Shown: positions 34,711 to 43,981 of the stretch, piece by piece | How positions within the stretch are numbered: position 1 is the first letter of the stretch | Layout: each line of letters opens with the position of its first letter | Assembly (NCBI RefSeq): GCF_001552275.1 | Contig: NZ_BCQW01000018.1 | Span: forward strand, 1-64,000 | From: Amphibacillus sediminis NBRC 103570 | GTDB taxonomy: Bacteria > Bacillota > Bacilli > Bacillales > Amphibacillaceae | Direction: 5' to 3' | DNA: 64,000 nt | Notes under the pieces: generated by a model | Databases searched by the model: none | What the model was told of the DNA's origin: nothing | Seen by the model: only the letters and a program-made list of their open reading frames with translations | Made by a program: the position numbers and the translations under genes

Positions 34711-36806
34711 TGGAGCAATTTGTAGTTGCTGTATCGATTGATAAAGTACAGACATTTTTATATTATGTGCTGCAAGCGTATACTCAGGAAAATCAGGCCA
34801 ACAGTGGAACCCTTCGGGAAATTGTTAATTCTTCACATTTAATATCTAAACAGTTTTTTCAAGACATTGGAATCGAGGGGAAGTATGGGGAATTCAACGG
34901 TCATATTGATGAGCAATTATTGGTGTGTTCAGGTATGTGCATCTTTACTACTTCGCTGGAAAAAGAGCTAATCACTGAGAGATTAGACCGATTGTTCAGA
35001 AAGTATTATGGAACATTTAAAGGCCAACTGTTAGTCAAATATGTTGTTCTAGAGAAGAAGCTTTCGACAAAGCGGGATAAGCTAGAGGCAATTAAAAAGA
35101 GTAAAGATCGCCTTAGACAAAAGAAGTGTCTGAATGACATCATAGCTAGTCACCGAGACTCGCTATTTCAGTTTTGCAACGTTCCTAAGGGAAATAAACC
35201 TCAATCATCAATTGATCTAGATAAAAAGTATCCGTCGTTTTCTTACAACATTAATGCTCTCTATTCCCAAGAAGAGACGGATAACGATAATCATTTTCGG
35301 ATTGCTATCATTAAGGCTGATTTAGACGGTATGGGGGCATTGTTTGAGCAACTAAGTGACTATGTGGTCTATAAGGCTATTAGTGATTTGTTGTCCAAAT
35401 TCATAAGTTTGGATCATTTACATAGGAAGACGATGGAATACCAGAGGGAGGACGTAGACTTCAAACTGTATCCATTATATATGGCTGGCGATGACATCTT
35501 TTTCGCGGTGACTACTGCACATTTATTAGATGGTGTCAAATTGTGCAAAGAGATATTGCAACAATTGAATCACGAGATCACCCAACTAAGTAAGCATTAT
35601 AACACGAAATTGCCACATCTTTCACTGAGCATAGGGATTGATTTTACCTTCAACCGTGAACCGATTCGGTATTATTATGAGCGAGTGCAACGCCAGTTAG
35701 ATGGGGCTAAGACTTATTCACAGGACAGGAAGGATAAGGTTAAAAAGTACTCATATATGAAGATAAGTATGAACGATTATGTCTTTGAGGACTATGACGC
35801 AGACAAGAAGAAATCGCAGTGGACTTATTTTAAAAATGATGTAAGGCTATTAAAAGGAGCGATGCAAGAAGGATTCGCCGCATATCACTTTTTATACGGG
35901 CTATTAAGCAAGATTAGTGATAAAACGATTTGCAGCAGTGACAATAAATTCAGCAATGCCGTTCTCTATCATTTATTACCGGAGCATTTGGAGAACAGCA
36001 ACGAAAAGTTGAGAAAGTACGAATTATTAATTATTGAAAGTTTAATGCGGAAACTGCTAGTTATAAAGAAATCAAATAGCGAAAAAACACAGTCGAATCG
36101 CAAGGAAAGGATTGAAAAGGAATTATCTTTTGAACGCAAACAACGAGAATATCTTGAAAGACATGTGCGCATGTTGTTACTATTTTCTGATCCGCGTTTT
36201 GCAATTACTGGTGATGAAGCCAAGATTTCGGATTTTGATTTTAATAAAAAGAGGATAAGAAGCACTTTATTTAATAAACCGCTGAGGTATTTGTATCATC
36301 AGAACTTATGTGGTTCCTTGAGGAAAAGTAGCATGTTTAAAGAGTATGATATTCGCCAATTCCGTAATTTTTTTGCTATGTTTGAAATTTATACAGCTCC
36401 TAATGGGGCTAAGGTTCAAACTTACCGGAGGTTACAAATTTCCAGCTCCATGTTCCATCGCTTTAAAAAAATAGATAAGAAGCGAATTGAAACAGTTGCT
36501 GAGATGCTTCAATCCGTAAACGATAAGACTCAGAAACAGATTGAGGATATGGAGAACCAAAAGAAATTAGAAAAGAAAGCCCCACCAGGGTTGTTCTTCG
36601 ATGAAAAAGCTTTTCGAAGAATCGGAGCTCAAACAAATTTTTGGACGAATGATTATATAGACTCCTTACTTATTTTCTATCGGCTGAACGAGCTATCCAT
36701 ACGGTACAGATCTTTATACCCGGATAATAATAAAAAAAATCAGGACAAAGAAAATAAAAAAACGAAAAAAATAGATTATCGAAAGGGGTTAGAAGATGAG
36801 CGTTAA
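34710..36806 (+). CDS. cas10: Cas10 (Csm1-like), lacking the HD domain
   Basis: The 698-residue protein opens directly with a Palm1-like segment (VVAVSIDKVQTFLYYV, then SHLISKQFF), without the usual N-terminal HD nuclease. Palm2 shows KADLDGMG (residues 202-209) and AGDD (259-262) in place of GGDD, keeping both metal-binding aspartates, followed by LSLSIGIDF and the LDGAK helix. The zinc-binding cysteine cluster is not obvious. The C-terminal 330 residues are helical and charged and may include the D4 domain and possibly a Cas11-like function, since no csm2 is present. Cas10 is the large subunit of type III complexes and can make cyclic oligoadenylates. Its last 11 bases overlap csm3. Confidence 0.88.
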   Translation: MEQFVVAVSIDKVQTFLYYVLQAYTQENQANSGTLREIVNSSHLISKQFFQDIGIEGKYGEFNGHIDEQLLVCSGMCIFTTSLEKELITERLDRLFRKYYGTFKGQLLVKYVVLEKKLSTKRDKLEAIKKSKDRLRQKKCLNDIIASHRDSLFQFCNVPKGNKPQSSIDLDKKYPSFSYNINALYSQEETDNDNHFRIAIIKADLDGMGALFEQLSDYVVYKAISDLLSKFISLDHLHRKTMEYQREDVDFKLYPLYMAGDDIFFAVTTAHLLDGVKLCKEILQQLNHEITQLSKHYNTKLPHLSLSIGIDFTFNREPIRYYYERVQRQLDGAKTYSQDRKDKVKKYSYMKISMNDYVFEDYDADKKKSQWTYFKNDVRLLKGAMQEGFAAYHFLYGLLSKISDKTICSSDNKFSNAVLYHLLPEHLENSNEKLRKYELLIIESLMRKLLVIKKSNSEKTQSNRKERIEKELSFERKQREYLERHVRMLLLFSDPRFAITGDEAKISDFDFNKKRIRSTLFNKPLRYLYHQNLCGSLRKSSMFKEYDIRQFRNFFAMFEIYTAPNGAKVQTYRRLQISSSMFHRFKKIDKKRIETVAEMLQSVNDKTQKQIEDMENQKKLEKKAPPGLFFDEKAFRRIGAQTNFWTNDYIDSLLIFYRLNELSIRYRSLYPDNNKKNQDKENKKTKKIDYRKGLEDER

Positions 36807-37518
36807 TACGATCTATTTAAAAGTGTCAACACTTTCTAATTTGTTTATAGGTGGTTCCCCGAAAACGTTCGAGATTGGTGGCATTGATTTGTTTACTGTT
36901 ACGGATCATGAAGGTAAGCCCTATATTCCTGCATCATCTTTTAAGGGAAGTTTGAGAAGAATTGTGCGGGAGATGTCTCAAAGCTTTGAAGAAGCAGAAT
37001 TAATCACTCAAGCTTATCAATCGTATTTGCTTGCAAAGAAGCAAGAGAATCTGCCATTGATTAAAGAAATGAAGGAGAAGGATGAATTTGATAGAGTGGA
37101 GAAGCGTTATGAAGAAGCGATTCATAAGTCATCAGCAGAATATTTATTTGGAATCGAAGGCTTTAATCACACACCGAAATTAATATTTAATGATTTTCGA
37201 TTATTAGAAACAAACGTTGATCCCTTCTCTATCGACTCGAAAAATTCGATAGAAGTCATTGATGATCCTAAAAAGAAAGATAATTTAGTTGCTAATCCTC
37301 GAATCTATAAAACGATACGTCCAGGTGTGGAGTTTTCAGGAGAGATTCATTTTTACATGGTCAATCAATTACAACTTCCGCCGGATATTGTTGCAAAATT
37401 TATAAAGAAAACTATCGACCAGTTTAATACAGGAGTATATCGTTTAGGCAATTCAGGAAGTCGTGGTTACGGAAGAGTACAGGTAGAAGTGAGTCAGGAG
37501 GGAAATGGATTTGAGTGA
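36796..37518 (+). CDS. csm3: Csm3-like Cas7 backbone RNase
   Basis: The 240-residue RAMP protein aligns by eye with Csm3 along its length: LFIGGSP, IGGID with Asp31 at the position of catalytic Asp33 of S. thermophilus Csm3, PYIPASSFKGSLRR (the PGSS-like loop), YLFGIEG, a central ANPRIYKTIRPGVEF, and the C-terminal LGNSGSRGYGRVQVE. Csm3 forms the filament along the crRNA and cuts target RNA every six nucleotides. The retained aspartate suggests active target-RNA cleavage. Overlaps cas10 by 11 bases and csm4 by 14 bases. Confidence 0.92.
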   Translation: MSVNTIYLKVSTLSNLFIGGSPKTFEIGGIDLFTVTDHEGKPYIPASSFKGSLRRIVREMSQSFEEAELITQAYQSYLLAKKQENLPLIKEMKEKDEFDRVEKRYEEAIHKSSAEYLFGIEGFNHTPKLIFNDFRLLETNVDPFSIDSKNSIEVIDDPKKKDNLVANPRIYKTIRPGVEFSGEIHFYMVNQLQLPPDIVAKFIKKTIDQFNTGVYRLGNSGSRGYGRVQVEVSQEGNGFE

Positions 37519-38518
37519 AACTGTAATGTATAAAGTCGAGATGTCATTAACAGGAAGACTTACTCAGCTTCCCGATTCTCAGAAGATATTTGGCGCTTTA
37601 ATTTATCTTTATGTGGAGCAGTATTCATCTGAGAGAGCCACTTTGTTAGTTTCAAAGATAAGAGACGGAAAATTGTTTTTCTCTTTATCTAATATGCTTC
37701 CTCTTGATTATTATCCAACGCCGCAAACTTATTTGATCGATCAACTGGGTAAACAACACCTTAATCAGACTGATAGAGGAAGAAACAAAAGGAGGTATCA
37801 AGCGATAAAAAAGCGATCCTTTATGAAGTGGGAGGAGATTAACAAAATAATTTCCAATCCGAAGATTGCAACTAATCTCTATCCTTTTGTGACAATACAG
37901 TCTTCTCAACAGATCCATGCGGCTATTGACAGTATTAGATACGACATGCCAGGCCTTGATCCCAATGTCTATTCTGTACCTGAAGTTAATGTAGTTGAAG
38001 AAACAGCTGAAGGAAAATTCGAGAATATTACTAAATTTTCATTTTATATTTGTGCTGATAAGTGCCCTGAGAGTGTAGAATTACTGGAAGCTCTACGCCA
38101 AGCTAAAGAAAGGAAAAGGCTTTTCTTTCTAGGTGCTAGAGCATCACAAGGTTTTAATACATTCGTAGTGGAACAAATAAAACATGAATTAATAGATTTG
38201 CAGGAGCAGGCCAGTGCATACTTAAACCTTGGAATGCTTTTGCCTCAAGTGATTGATTTCAAATGTTCTTCATTGAAATTGTTTACTTCTGAGCGCCGTC
38301 CTTATGATTTTGTAGGAGGATGGGAGAAGGAAAAACTAAGGAAATTTATTAGTTTCATTGATGCAGGTAGTATTGTATTCTTGCCGGAAGGTAGTAAAAA
38401 AGCGGGGCGCTCACTTCAATCGCCATTTAATGATCGAGATATTGTGTTTGGAAACTCTTTTCTATTGCCATTAGACTTCGATAGGAGGAAACAGCATGCC
38501 GGTGTATCCACTTCGTAA
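37505..38518 (+). CDS. csm4: Csm4-like Cas5 protein
   Basis: The 337-residue product resembles Csm4: an N-terminal RAMP strand (YKVEMSLTGRLTQLPDSQKIFGALIYLYVEQ), middle KFSFYICADKCPESVELLEALRQ, glycine-rich RLFFLGARASQGFNTF, and the C-terminal RPYDFVGGWEKEKLRKF followed by GSIVFLPEG. Csm4 binds the crRNA 5' handle and pairs with Cas10. The assignment rests on gene order and these motifs. Overlaps csm3 by 14 bases and csm5 by 23 bases. Confidence 0.82.
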   Translation: MDLSETVMYKVEMSLTGRLTQLPDSQKIFGALIYLYVEQYSSERATLLVSKIRDGKLFFSLSNMLPLDYYPTPQTYLIDQLGKQHLNQTDRGRNKRRYQAIKKRSFMKWEEINKIISNPKIATNLYPFVTIQSSQQIHAAIDSIRYDMPGLDPNVYSVPEVNVVEETAEGKFENITKFSFYICADKCPESVELLEALRQAKERKRLFFLGARASQGFNTFVVEQIKHELIDLQEQASAYLNLGMLLPQVIDFKCSSLKLFTSERRPYDFVGGWEKEKLRKFISFIDAGSIVFLPEGSKKAGRSLQSPFNDRDIVFGNSFLLPLDFDRRKQHAGVSTS

Positions 38519-39284
38519 ATATAAATATTGGATAGAGGCCTTATCAACACTTGTACTGTCACCAAGAGAACAACACGCTTTTACTCAAACGGGACGCGAT
38601 TTTACAATGGAAGATTTAGAACAACAAGCTTCTAAGAATTTAAAAAAAGAAGGCGTCAGGATCATATATCCCTTCTACCAATATGGAACCTATTCGTGTT
38701 ATGCACCTTCAGAGGCACAATACTATATTCCAGGCTCATCTATTAAGGGGGCTTTATCCCTGGAATCAAATAAGCAAAGAATAATGGTAGACGATATTAA
38801 AATTAATAGTAAAGATATTCAACTATATCCATTGCAGAAATTACAGTATGATTCAAAAAAAAATAAATCCTATATTGATGAGTTTTTTCCTAATGTCGCT
38901 ATCGAGATGCTTAGTGCAGATTCGAAATACCTTGGGGAATTATTTTGTGATGAGGTAGAAATAGGTAATTGCTTTAGAAAAGCAGAACAAGCTACAAGAA
39001 CCAAGCTTCATCAACTAATCCAAAAAATTAGTCAGGTCGTTGAGCAAGTTGGAAAAGAACAGGATCAACGTATTTTATTGAAAATGAAGGAGAATATACA
39101 GGACATTATAAATGAAACACAAACTGATAAAAACAAATTCATATTACTACTTGGGGGCTTTAAAGGACGGATACTCTCTGTAATATCAGATAGTGATGAA
39201 TATAACGGGTCAATTTTTATTGATATGACAAAGAAATTGCCTCATGGTCTAGTTCAAGTGACATTGGAGCGAACAGATGCCTAG
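38496..39284 (+). CDS. csm5: Csm5-like Cas7 protein, short form
   Basis: The 262-residue product has the RAMP loop QYYIPGSSIKGALSLES (about residues 82-98) and a Csm5-like opening (YPLRKYKYWIEALSTLVLSPREQ), then a long charged helical insert (about 150-210). At 262 residues it is shorter than the Csm5 proteins I remember (about 340-400) and lacks a clear C-terminal G-rich RAMP loop, although LLLGGFKGRILS near residue 216 could serve. Csm5 caps the 3' end of the crRNA filament. Start ATG 38496 overlaps csm4. Confidence 0.72.
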   Translation: MPVYPLRKYKYWIEALSTLVLSPREQHAFTQTGRDFTMEDLEQQASKNLKKEGVRIIYPFYQYGTYSCYAPSEAQYYIPGSSIKGALSLESNKQRIMVDDIKINSKDIQLYPLQKLQYDSKKNKSYIDEFFPNVAIEMLSADSKYLGELFCDEVEIGNCFRKAEQATRTKLHQLIQKISQVVEQVGKEQDQRILLKMKENIQDIINETQTDKNKFILLLGGFKGRILSVISDSDEYNGSIFIDMTKKLPHGLVQVTLERTDA

Positions 39285-40152
39285 TTCTGATTTGTTTTCA
39301 TTATCCTATATGCCATTACTTATTCGCTTGAAATGTTGTGAATCTGTTAGACTGCCGCGTTTTCTTGGTTCTACACTTCACGGTGTGATGGGATGGATAT
39401 TATCAAGAAATAATGAAGAGGCCTATCAATATATATTTGAAAATCGTCGATATGGTGGTGCCAAACAAGATATTGTTAATCCGTATATTTTAGAACCACC
39501 AAGATATCAGGAAATTTATTATGAAGGAAGCATGCTTTGTTTTAAATTTACTCTGCTAGGTAAGGCTACGCATTATACCAACAGTGTAGTCGAAGCTTTG
39601 ATACGTAAGGTGTGTATTGAGATAGGAGTAAATAGAAAGAATTTTGAGCTTATAGATATTTTACAAGCAGAGACCCTCGAGACAATTTGGTGTTCTGAGA
39701 TAAGCAGGGAGCCAACACCCTGCAATTTAATGCCGACTTGGGAGAAAAAAGGAGTGTCGAGATGCTCGATTCATTTGATTACGCCACTCCGCATCCGCCG
39801 AAATGGGAAGCAACTGAGAGAAATTGATTTCCCGACGATTATTCGTAGCATCACCCGGAGAGTTACAGCTTTAACAGAGCGATATGGTGGATTTGTACAT
39901 TCTGATGCAGTATCCACTGTAAGAGAATTATCTAGTTCGGTACAAACGACTTCATCAGGTTTGTATTGGAGCGAGATAAGACGATATTCCAATAGAAGAA
40001 ATAAAAAAATGGATTTAAGTGGTTTGCAAGGAGCAATGACGTTTGAGGGAGATATGTTCCACTTTGCTCCATGGTTATATGCCGCACAATATCTACATAT
40101 TGGCCGAAATGTTACCTTTGGTTGTGGGCAGCTTGATGTTGTATTTGGATGA
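39277..40152 (+). CDS. cas6: Cas6-family crRNA endoribonuclease
   Basis: The 291-residue product has a Cas6 layout: N-terminal PLLIRLKCCESVRLPRFLGSTLHGVMGW, a middle LITPLRIRR, and the C-terminal G-rich loop YLHIGRNVTFGCGQLDVVFG. Cas6 cuts the pre-crRNA inside repeats to give an 8-nt 5' handle (ATTGAAAT would fit). A catalytic histidine cannot be picked with certainty. It is the last gene of the operon, 25 bases before the second leader. Type I-C repeats are normally processed by Cas5, so a Cas6 that would have to handle this repeat is unusual. Confidence 0.8.
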   Translation: MPSSDLFSLSYMPLLIRLKCCESVRLPRFLGSTLHGVMGWILSRNNEEAYQYIFENRRYGGAKQDIVNPYILEPPRYQEIYYEGSMLCFKFTLLGKATHYTNSVVEALIRKVCIEIGVNRKNFELIDILQAETLETIWCSEISREPTPCNLMPTWEKKGVSRCSIHLITPLRIRRNGKQLREIDFPTIIRSITRRVTALTERYGGFVHSDAVSTVRELSSSVQTTSSGLYWSEIRRYSNRRNKKMDLSGLQGAMTFEGDMFHFAPWLYAAQYLHIGRNVTFGCGQLDVVFG

Positions 40153-40176
40153 ATGGGACATTCTGGCTTAAGTGAT

Positions 40177-40360
40177 CATAGTGCGAACCCCAAGCGCACA
40201 TAAAATCCCTAGATCATCCGCACCATAAATTAGCCGATTTTAAAACCGATATGTGGTAAAATAGGGATAAAATGTACTTGAATTTTAGTGAAAAGGTATA
40301 AAAACTAGTAAAAATATTGATTTAAAAGGATTATATTTCCATAAATTTAGTATTTTCGCT
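40177..40360 (+). promoter_or_regulatory. CRISPR leader 2
   Basis: Near-identical to leader 1: GTGCG-aaccccaag-CGCAC, AGCCGATTTTAAAACCG, GTGGTAAAATAGGG and TTTAGTATTTTCGCT meeting the first repeat. Confidence 0.85.
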
Positions 40361-42389
40361 GTCGCACTCTATATGAGTGCGTGGATTGAAATTCCAAAGG
40401 TTATTACATTGGAAAAAAGACAATCTTAGGTCGCACTCTATATGAGTGCGTGGATTGAAATCCTCTTGAGCAATATAATAAATAATTGTTATTTCTGTCG
40501 CACTCTATATGAGTGCGTGGATTGAAATTTTAAATTCTTCAAACGTAAGATATGCCATAATTAGTCGCACTCTATATGAGTGCGTGGATTGAAATTTCAA
40601 TGGCTTTAGTTGCATTTTCGGATGCTTCGGTCGCACTCTATATGAGTGCGTGGATTGAAATACGTTATCTCGGACGGAATAATTTACCTCGCCGTGTCGC
40701 ACTCTATATGAGTGCGTGGATTGAAATTAATCTGTGTTAGCATCCCTTATCTGTCAAAACCGTCGCACTCTATATGAGTGCGTGGATTGAAATATTAATA
40801 CATTCCTCCTATTAAACTGATTAGTGCGTCGCACTCTATATGAGTGCGTGGATTGAAATATTCGATCACCGCCCAGCCAACATCTGTCTAGTCGTCGCAC
40901 TCTATATGAGTGCGTGGATTGAAATCATTCTGTACGTGTTGGTCTGTGACTCGTTGTTGGTCGCACTCTATATGAGTGCGTGGATTGAAATTTTGCTAAA
41001 TAAAACATCGTTTATTTCGTCAGACAGTCGCACTCTATATGAGTGCGTGGATTGAAATTCCAAATCGCTATCTAAGCAAACTGGTTATGGTGTCGCACTC
41101 TATATGAGTGCGTGGATTGAAATGTCGTTGTGATCATCGTTGTATCTTCGTTGCTTTGTCGCACTCTATATGAGTGCGTGGATTGAAATTAGTCCTTTTT
41201 CTTTGATAATGCGTTCGTCTAGCGTCGCACTCTATATGAGTGCGTGGATTGAAATAATACGAAGCACTTGAAACAGATTCCGATCAATACGTCGCACTCT
41301 ATATGAGTGCGTGGATTGAAATGAATTAGTGCGGAAGGAAAAAGAATAACTATTGGTGTCGCACTCTATATGAGTGCGTGGATTGAAATAATCACAATTA
41401 GCTGTTTATGGGTTAAAGAAGCGTCGCACTCTATATGAGTGCGTGGATTGAAATCATTAGTCTGTTAGCTCCAATAACTCTGGTCTTACCGTCGCACTCT
41501 ATATGAGTGCGTGGATTGAAATTTAGGTTTCCGATTGATGTCGCAATACCTAAACTGGTCGCACTCTATATGAGTGCGTGGATTGAAATCTTTTCCAGTG
41601 CTTCGGCTACTGCCGATAGAATTGTCGCACTCTATATGAGTGCGTGGATTGAAATCCTTTACGTGGAGAGACACCCTAATATAAACTGGGTCGCACTCTA
41701 TATGAGTGCGTGGATTGAAATCCCCCTTAAGTGAGACGTATGTCAAGTAAACGTCTCGTCGCACTCTATATGAGTGCGTGGATTGAAATAATAACGTTAG
41801 ACGAAGAAGCCTGGAAACAAATTGTCGCACTCTATATGAGTGCGTGGATTGAAATGTCCAACCTTTAAAAATGCAGGTTTACCATCGTTGTCGCACTCTA
41901 TATGAGTGCGTGGATTGAAATCTTATAACGTTACGAGTTTCTTGCATTTCCTTACGTCGCACTCTATATGAGTGCGTGGATTGAAATTAGGATGTCGCAC
42001 ACATCCTTAGCAACAAACCAAGGGTCGCACTCTATATGAGTGCGTGGATTGAAATTTTATAAGCTTGTTTTTCATCTTAACCATCTCCTTGTCGCACTCT
42101 ATATGAGTGCGTGGATTGAAATACCAATTACAACTGCCTGATTTTGTGTCAAAGCGAGTCGCACTCTATATGAGTGCGTGGATTGAAATATTTTTAGATC
42201 GGATGCTCTTTGGCTACTAGACGTGTCGCACTCTATATGAGTGCGTGGATTGAAATTCCAGATCATCATTATAAAGAAAAATACTTTTCGGGTCGCACTC
42301 TATATGAGTGCGTGGATTGAAATTTTTGAATTAATTGCGCATAACGGTAACAAATACGTCGCACTCTATATGAGTGCGTGGATTGAAAT
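40361..42389 (+). CRISPR. CRISPR array 2: 31 repeats, 30 spacers
   Basis: The same 32-bp repeat as array 1 recurs at a 66-67 bp period from 40361 to 42358, with no visible change in the repeats. Spacers are 33-35 bp and all differ. No spacer appeared by eye to match elsewhere in the window. The leader on the left implies the newest spacers are near 40393. A final spacer-like stretch and a degenerate repeat follow. Confidence 0.98.
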
Positions 42390-42462
42390 TTGTCATATAA
42401 AGACGCAGCCGCATTGCGAAAAGAAGGTCAAGCTCTAAGTTTGTTGGAAATGGTTCAAGCTT

Positions 42463-42494
42463 AAGGCACTCTCCATGAGTGTTTGGAGTGAAAC
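42463..42494 (+). repeat. degenerate CRISPR repeat beyond array 2
   Basis: AAGGCACTCTCCATGAGTGT followed by TTGGAGTGAAAC matches the repeat at about two thirds of positions; 73 bases separate it from the last intact repeat. Confidence 0.7.
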
Positions 42495-42568
42495 TGCTTG
42501 GTTGAGGATTGACTGTAGGAAGGCAAGGGACGTGTGCAGGTATACATTAAATAAAACCATTAGAATCT

Positions 42569-43369
42569 CTAATGGTTAATTAGAATTTCTTTTAAGAATC
42601 CATGTATCATGCTTCGGTTTCTTTCTACTACTACCATATTCTCTTTTATATTAATGACTTCAAAGTAAATATTCATAACTTCAAAAAGAGTTTTTTGTAA
42701 ACTCTCAAAATTAACATTTACTTGATATGTTTTACTTAGTTTTTCCGAATAACAGTTGTCAACCTGATCTATACATTTATCAAAGTCGTATCTAATATTG
42801 CTACGTAAACAAATTATCTCTATTATCTGATTTCGTATAAAATCTATATCTTTAAGAGCTTTGATAAAATATCCTCTTTTCAAAGCCACAGCCGCACTTC
42901 TAAAAAACTGCCATATAAAACTTAATGAATCATTTATTGTTTCGTTTATATCTTTCTGGGGCAATTTGTTTAAAGAGGCAATAAGCTTATCTGAAACAGT
43001 TTTTTCTTGATCAAAAACAACTATCCAATTTGGCTTTGTAGCTCTAATTTTATTAAATGACCAAACACCTAAATCCAGCTCTAAATAGTTATTAAAAAAG
43101 AAACAAGAAACTATTATATCCTCTTCATGGTGGTATGTTTTCTCTTTTAGAATGCAAAAGCTTGATTGTAAATATTCTCTGAGTTGTTTATTAATAGTTG
43201 GTACATCCTCTGGATTTTTTACTACAACGAGTAAATCAAGGTCTGAAAACCTATCTCTAAAACCAGTTGAACCGGAGCCAACTAATAATAATGCTTGTAC
43301 ACCATTTAATGATTTTGTGAAGTTTTCAATCTTTGACATGACTTCGATACGATCATTATGTTTATACAC
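42569..43369 (-). CDS. nucleotidyltransferase-domain protein
   Basis: The 266-residue product carries a polymerase-beta-like nucleotidyltransferase motif, LLVGSGSTGFRDRFSDLDLLVVV (residues about 32-54: GSxxxG...DLD), and a C-terminal helical half like that of aminoglycoside or lincosamide nucleotidyltransferases. GTG 43369 follows GGGAGGAAAAA. Possible roles are antibiotic modification or a toxin/antitoxin-like AMPylation; the sequence does not decide. It lies between degenerate CRISPR repeats at 42463 and 43711, and a hairpin ACCATTAGA/TCTAATGGT (42557-42577) at its stop is the likely terminator. Confidence 0.75.
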   Translation of the reverse strand: MYKHNDRIEVMSKIENFTKSLNGVQALLLVGSGSTGFRDRFSDLDLLVVVKNPEDVPTINKQLREYLQSSFCILKEKTYHHEEDIIVSCFFFNNYLELDLGVWSFNKIRATKPNWIVVFDQEKTVSDKLIASLNKLPQKDINETINDSLSFIWQFFRSAAVALKRGYFIKALKDIDFIRNQIIEIICLRSNIRYDFDKCIDQVDNCYSEKLSKTYQVNVNFESLQKTLFEVMNIYFEVINIKENMVVVERNRSMIHGFLKEILINH

Positions 43370-43981
43370 TTTTTCCTCCCATAATTAATTTATCGTTTTA
43401 GGCGAGAAGACTCCATCCTCAGGCGAAGTAAGGTGGAGATGATGGCATTTGCCATCTCAATTGTCCGACCATTGCAATTTTTGAGCTATTTCATCCCCGA
43501 AAAATGTTTATGATGGCTGTTCTGTTATGAGGGGTCCGTGAAACCATTTTAGTCAGTAAAGCCTATAAGTTTCGCATTTATCGAAATAACATAGCTAAAA
43601 CCATTGGATGTTCACACTAACCCCACCTTTTGGTCATACATAATATTTTTAACTAATACATAATATACCAGAGGATTAGTGAAAAAGAAACATATCCTTT
43701 CTCCGACGTTGATGCCGCACTCTATATGAGTTTGGATTGAGATTTCAACCCTTTTAAACAAGGATAGATCGCCTCTAAGCATATTCTACATGAGTTAATT
43801 GAAACTTATCTATGACTCAACCAAACTTAAATGATATATCTTGTAGTTTTTGCAAAAATCGTTGTAAATTCTCTATCACATTAAGGCTGTCAATTGCAAT
43901 AATTTTTTTATCTGCCTATAATAATTGTACCGATCTTACTCTTGTAATATAGAGGAGAAATGTGTAGAGGGTGTGAAGTCA
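43370..43981. other. intergenic with relic CRISPR repeats
   Basis: No gene visible. A decayed repeat (GATGCCGCACTCTATATGAG then TTTGGATTGAGAT) lies at 43710-43742 and a weaker one (ATTCTACATGAGTTAATTGAAA) ends near 43805, spaced about one repeat-spacer unit apart. GATGGCA-TT-TGCCATC forms a hairpin at 43441-43456. Confidence 0.6.

Noticed and set aside
33091-42440. Open frames with repeated MSAWIEI or FQSTHSYRVR words inside the arrays
   Set aside because: They are translations of the 32-bp CRISPR repeat in different frames, with no ribosome binding sites; not genes.
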